Shown one piece after another: positions 59,468 to 64,000 of a stretch of 64,000 nucleotides of DNA. Origin of the DNA: Piper betle. Taxonomy: Eukaryota; Streptophyta; Magnoliopsida; Piperales; Piperaceae. The notes below the pieces were generated by a model. The model saw nothing but the letters and a program-made list of their open reading frames with translations. It was not told the DNA's origin and did not search any database. The stretch covers positions 1 through 64,000 of the forward strand of contig JAURVB010003446.1 of the NCBI GenBank assembly GCA_033002965.1, written 5' to 3'. A program made the translations under genes and the position numbers. Position 1 is the stretch's first letter; the number at the start of each line of letters is the position of its first letter.

Positions 59468-60028
59468 TATATATATATGCGGGAATGTTGGTATGCACTG
59501 TATCAAAATGCATAGCTCACCTATCCAGCGTCCCACAATCCATTTACCCCCAACCTGCCGTGGGGGTGGTGGGGGGGGGGGGGTGTGGTGGTGGGGAGGA
59601 GCGGAGGGGCGGGGGTAGGGGCCGGGGGGTAGTGGCGGCAGGGGCTGGGGCAGTGGTGGGAGGGCCAGGGGCCGGGGGGAGGGTTTGGGGCAGTGGCACG
59701 GGGGAGGGGAGGGGCTGGGGGGTGCCTGGGGTGGAAAGGGCGAGCAGGGTGTCGCAGAGGGAGCCGGGGGGATGGGTGGCAAGGGCTGTCCGGGGGCGGC
59801 ATTTTATAGGGCTGGAGCTGGGGACGCGGGCGGGATGGCCGGAGCTGGGTGTCCGGGAGGGCAGGATGCGGGAGCTGGGATTTTGGGAGGCTCGGCAGGC
59901 GATGCTATCGACCGGGGGGGGTGGGGGGTGTGGTAAATGGATTGTGGGCCGCTGGATCTGAATCCACCGGCCACAATTCGGTGAGCGGAGTATGCGCTGC
60001 ATTCCGATGCAGTGCATATGTGCATACA

Positions 60029-60066
<38 letters not shown>
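59436..60066 (+). mobile_element. Inverted-repeat element with an extremely G-rich core, inside (TA)n
   Basis: The left arm (tatgcactgtatcaaaatgc, tcacctatccagcgtcccac, aatccatttacc; 59492-59550) is complementary, with gaps, to the right arm at about 59930-60028 (ggtaaatggattgtgggccg ... tgcagtgcata). (TA)n tracts lie at both outer ends (59437-59468, 60029-60066). The core of about 59560-59925 is strongly G-rich on the plus strand with dozens of GGG/GGGG runs. Pro-rich frames on the minus strand are probably composition artefacts. It may be a MITE that inserted in the TA tract next to duplication copy B. A captured gene fragment in the core is possible but I recognise none. Confidence 0.6.
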
Positions 60067-60069
<3 letters not shown>

Positions 60070-61670
60070 CCGTTATTGTGGGCACAGGCAATAACAATAG
60101 AGCAACCAAAAGCCGACATTTTGGACTGATTCTTTGGATCTGCCTAACAATTATTGTATGCTTTGTCTCTTTTCTTATGAATCTAAGACACTACTTTTTC
60201 CTCTCTTGAATGGTGAAGGGTCCACCAAGTTCTATTGATGTTACGTACACTACATGTATTGGTTTCCTAAATATAAGATGAGCTATTATATATCCAATAT
60301 TAATCAAACAAATTCGTGATAAAACGAGCATAGTACTAGAGAAAATTGATTAATTTCATAGTCGAAACAAGTTCCCTCAATCAGTGGGCAGTGTCTGAAA
60401 AATGGATTTTGAAAACAGGAGGAGAAAGTCCTGAAGTAGGATGGAAGTCTTCCTAGTTATGATCTGTAATATATATAATATATAGTGTGTATTTGTATAA
60501 GAACATACATTTGATGGAGCTTATGATCTTATTAATTATATATGGCTCTTATATTTTCTGGTGCATTATTAATTCGAAATGATAATTAATTCGACAAGTA
60601 TAATTTAAATGTCATGTGGTCATTAAAAATACTACCCAACTTCAACATCAAGTTTAGCTTATTGATAATGAAGGCAAATCATTTATAAGATTGTTTCTTC
60701 TTCTGCACACGAGGCTTTCAATCTTATTGGGTAAAAATTAGAATATATAAAAGAACAAGTAGTTAATGTTTGTGTGTTTATATTTCGTTTGTATATATCT
60801 TCCAATTTAGCATAGAAAAGTAAAGATCAGATTCTTGCATTAAATCGATCGGTGTTTCCAAATTCCATGTCGCCAATAATATGTGGAGTAATCGATGAAA
60901 TTTCAACCTTGACGATGCAGGTTTAGTCAATAATTGAAGAATTTTAATGCGTATTACCTCCATAATTAACACCACCAAGTGCAACATGAAACAAATTTTA
61001 GTTAATGATAGAATACCCTAAAAAGACAAAGCAAAAGCTAAGGTTGGCCATTACATTCACGGGTAAGATGTTGTGTCATGCAGCTTATATTTTAGATAAA
61101 CTCGACAAACACTTATTGAATTAAGTATGAGAGACTATTTAATGATAATACATCTTAAGATAAACTTGATCTTAAAGATTAGGCTCTAATTGAATGAAAC
61201 GAGGAGATATATTATAATAATTTAATTTATTTTCTCTGTTATTTTTGTTATATTTTGAAATCTTTGATTAGTTGAGAGTGTGACTTTCGACTTTTGATTT
61301 TTTACTCCCGCTTTATTAATACAAGTAGACATACCTGCCCATATACATTGAAAGCATTTTTAGTTTCTCTAAAAACAAAGTTGGGTTTTTTGACATTTGA
61401 TAGCTTGAGATGGAGGGCCACCTTTTTGAATTTAATGAAATATCGAGGAACTAGCATGTATCTTAACATAAAGAACAGAAAACATGAAAGGAATAAAAGG
61501 CATGACCAACGTGAAGGGAGAAATGTTGGGGCAATCTATTTAAATAAGAAAAGATGGCCCTCCTTGTAATTACTGGTTGTCACAATGACTTGCAGACAAA
61601 ACCATACTTTTAGCATTAAAAATTTGACTAAGATTCAGATGTCTTTATATCTTGCTAAGACCATTTCAAA
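60065..61670 (+). repeat. Copy B of the 1.6-kb direct duplication (other copy at 49821-51424)
   Basis: Nearly identical to copy A from tagtcccgttattgtgggca through gaccatttcaaa. Differences become slightly more frequent towards the 3' end (for example cttgctaaga against cttgataaga near 61655). Sequence after 61670 (cgacacatttgtgaac) is unrelated to that after copy A. The intervening 8.6 kb contains the TRIM, the DLK2-like gene and the PP2C and FRS pseudogenes, so these are not the LTRs of one element. Confidence 0.92.
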
Positions 61671-62719
61671 CGACACATTTGTGAACTTTTTAGTTAGTAC
61701 AGTCGCTTGGAATTGCTACCACAGCATAATATACATACACACCTCTCATCTGATCAATTTGGCACCTTTCTTTTATCCCAACATTTCATCTCATAATAAA
61801 GGTACCTGAATTCACTTCATCCAACCAACCAACCAATGCTGCTCAAGTGAAGAGTATCATGCATACATGGACCTATTCAGGGTCGTGGAATTTCACCCGA
61901 AGAACACGAATGAAAACACATTCTACTTACAAAACGTATCAGCTGGTTTACTTTATTTCGATTTATGGACATCCACCTATCAGATAATCGTAGGAATTAT
62001 ACAATAAACTGCCCATGACATGTCACCAAACTTGTCAAACGGAGGACCATCAAGTTCTAAAGTGAACAAGCCTGACAATTCAAGGTAGAAAATCGTTAGC
62101 TGAGGAAGAAAATTCTTTTTCAAATTAGCTCTTTAAGTTTTCAAGTCAAATTAAGTACCCATACAATCTTTAGAGTACAACGCCTCAACTCTTATGCTCA
62201 ATGCTCAATGCCCAAGAGTTACGGTTCTTGAGTTCCTCAACGTAAAATATTGCAGAAGAGCATTTTAACTGTCATCATAATATGATTTTGAAACATGTAT
62301 CACCACAAACTTCAGGTGGCAAGCGTATGACCAGACTACAAGCGATATGCAAACACATGGGGAATTTTTAAAAAAATAATAATAATAATGGGAATTCATG
62401 GTTTTGAACTTCATGAATCCAGAACATATACCATCAAATGATTTCATGTTTTTCATGAACAATGAAAGTATGAAGGGAAACACAGATTGAGCCTTTGTGT
62501 AATCTTAAAAAATAAATCTGCCAGCCCTTCTCAAGAATAATGAAAATAGCAATCAATAGATGAAGGAAAGAAGAAATCTCTGCAGACTTGAATTCGTTCT
62601 ACACTCTGACAAGGGTAACACTTCACTTTGCATAGGTGGAAGTGGAAAATGAAACTAATTCTGGTGGAGACCTAGCACCTCAATGTAGTTGGACATATAA
62701 TTAAGAGAGGACCATTGCA
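61671..62719. other. Intergenic DNA and 3' UTR of the VEL gene
   Basis: No coding exon recognised. The right part, up to the stop codon at 62720, should contain the 3' UTR of the minus-strand gene. Confidence 0.45.
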
Positions 62720-64000
62720 TCAGTGCCAGAGCTTGGTGCAGAACCCATTACGAGGTCTCTTGTTCAAAACAATTTCGCCAAAGGAATCAACCAATTGATC
62801 TGCCAAGCTAGATGGATCATCCTCAAGCGTCTTGATATATGTATCAACCACTCGTCTTTCTTGCTCCGTTGAATACAAGCTAAGCCAAGTAAAAAATTTT
62901 ATTCTAAATTCCATTTTTATATGTCCTCCACGCTCTAACCAACGAATAGCCTTCAGGCAGTGCTCATAACTTCCATTCGGTCGGTTAGGCCCATCTGCAC
63001 ATAAAAAAGGATTCCAGTTTACCAATGTGCTATCACCATCATAATGTTCTTCGTTTGTACCATGGGATCTTTTCCTATGTAATCGTGTTCGCGATTCAAC
63101 TGCAGGTACCTTTCCATGCCGATCAATGGAGTCACCACTCACTTCACCATTCTTCTCCAGCCCACCCGAATTTATATCATCTTCAGCCTCAACAACTCGC
63201 TCAGAACTGCAATCATTATCTTCTTCATCTGGAGATGAATCTAAGGGTGGGTTTATATCAGCATTCAGGTCTGGCACAGACACAATATTTAGATCAAGCT
63301 CACTTGAAACAGAAGAACGCTTGTTCTCTTCTGTGCCTCTGGGATTCCTAATAAACACTCCACAACATTCTTCCATCTCAGCACTACTTATTTCATCAAA
63401 ACGACCATCCTCTTGCGCCCAAGCCATCTCAAGGATCTTACCAAGGTTTCGAACTCTGAACCCTGAAGATCCATTAGGTTTCACGTCTCCTTTAGCTGTA
63501 GATGAACTTCCTTCCACTCCCATAATCTCATGGTTTTGTAACATTCGCACTGCTGGATCAGAACTTTTACGAAATATTTCCACACTTTTTGTGAAGCACT
63601 TAGCTTCAGAGTGACCAAAGTCTCCCACCTCTGTAAAGGAGATAATGCGAAAGGCATACTCAGTGCACGGCTGGAGGTTTGATATCCGGAATCGTCGCTC
63701 ATTTTTGGAAAATACAGTAACTGGATCCTTTTGGTAAGGCAACTCAGAATTCTTGCCGTACCAGAGTTTGAAACCCTTAATATTCTCAAAAGAGGCACTT
63801 ACAACTTCCTTCAGCACAAGTACCAGAGAAGAAGAGGTCACGTCTTCAAACAAAAATTTGCAGGAGGCGGGGACTGAACCATCTGCAGGAGCAAAAAATA
63901 CTTATATCAATCGAATGCCTAAATTGGATTTAACCAAAAAATATATGTATATTTTCGCATACCTCCCTGGTCTGAGTCTGCTCTAGTAGTTCGGAGCCAC
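62720..64000 (-). CDS. VIN3-like protein (VEL/VIL family), C-terminal part; 5' end outside the window
   Basis: Two exons are visible in transcription order: 63963 to beyond 64000 (WLRTTRADSDQG, donor AC at 63961-63962) and 62720-63882, joined in frame as DQG-DGSVPASCKFLFEDV. The second exon holds a fibronectin type III domain (GFKLWYGKNSELPYQKDP to TEYAFRIISFTEVGDFGHSE), an acidic linker with PDLNADINPP, and the C-terminal VEL interaction domain (CLKAIRWLERGGHIKMEFRI, KFFTWLSLYS, DDPSSLADQLVDSFGE) ending GFCTKLWH, as in VRN5/VIL1 and VEL1/VIL2. The plant homeodomain finger would be encoded upstream. VEL proteins polymerise and join Polycomb complex PRC2 to silence targets such as FLC in Arabidopsis. 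VIL1 and VIL2 cannot be told apart here. Confidence 0.92.

Noticed and set aside
59369..59961. Pro-rich (minus) and Gly-rich (plus) proteins
   Set aside because: Both are explained by the G-rich core of the inverted-repeat element.
49821..61670. The two 1.6-kb repeats as LTRs of one 12-kb element
   Set aside because: Ends are not TG...CA, there is no flanking 5-bp duplication or primer site, and the interval holds unrelated host genes.
1..64000. CRISPR arrays, tRNA or rRNA genes, bacterial-type operons
   Set aside because: None seen; the repeats present are plant mobile elements, microsatellites and tandem arrays. Small RNA genes could be missed by eye.

Overview
The window is nuclear DNA of a flowering plant. 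Genes are split by AT-rich GT-AG introns, the intergenic DNA is very AT-rich with (TA)n and (AAT)n tracts, and LTR retroelements with initiator-Met tRNA primer sites plus hAT-type MITEs fill the gaps. The resident genes have plant-specific relatives (VAS1/ISS1, a D14-family hydrolase, a VIN3-like protein, FAR1-related sequences). The species cannot be fixed from what I can see.

Layout. 1-9.9 kb is a retroelement block: a minus-strand 2.85-kb LTR with its primer-binding site, nested in a plus-strand copy of the same family, then a solo LTR with a perfect 5-bp target duplication. 11.0-13.9 kb holds a VAS1/ISS1 aminotransferase gene on the minus strand with several small indels. 19.5-23.3 kb is an intact DUF92/TMEM19-family (PGR-like) membrane protein gene, 26.9-31.0 kb a membrane RING-H2 E3 ligase gene, and 34.6-41.0 kb a TFIIS-central plus SPOC domain protein gene, all on the plus strand.

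41.3-52.1 kb is a second accessory block. It has a decayed LTR copy whose GC-rich core has become a tandem array and was then hit by an hAT MITE, a gypsy integrase fragment, and a mosaic of BRI1-like receptor kinase and pectate lyase pieces beside a minus-strand LTR. It also has one copy of a 1.6-kb direct duplication and a TRIM-like element. 52.7-53.6 kb is a DLK2-like alpha/beta hydrolase gene (minus, one apparent 1-bp deletion). 55.5-59.2 kb holds an unrecognised coding fragment, a broken PP2C and a broken FAR1-related sequence. 59.4-61.7 kb carries a G-rich inverted-repeat element and the second copy of the 1.6-kb duplication. The window ends inside a VIN3-like (VEL family) gene on the minus strand.

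The genes do not form a pathway. Their adjacency is ordinary plant gene order, although VAS1 (auxin/ethylene balance) and the DLK2-like protein are both linked to hormone biology, and the SPOC/TFIIS and VEL proteins to transcription and chromatin. The most unusual structure is the BRI1/pectate-lyase mosaic at 46.4-48.4 kb. All exon models were read by eye from reading frames, splice sites and remembered family sequences; no alignment was run.
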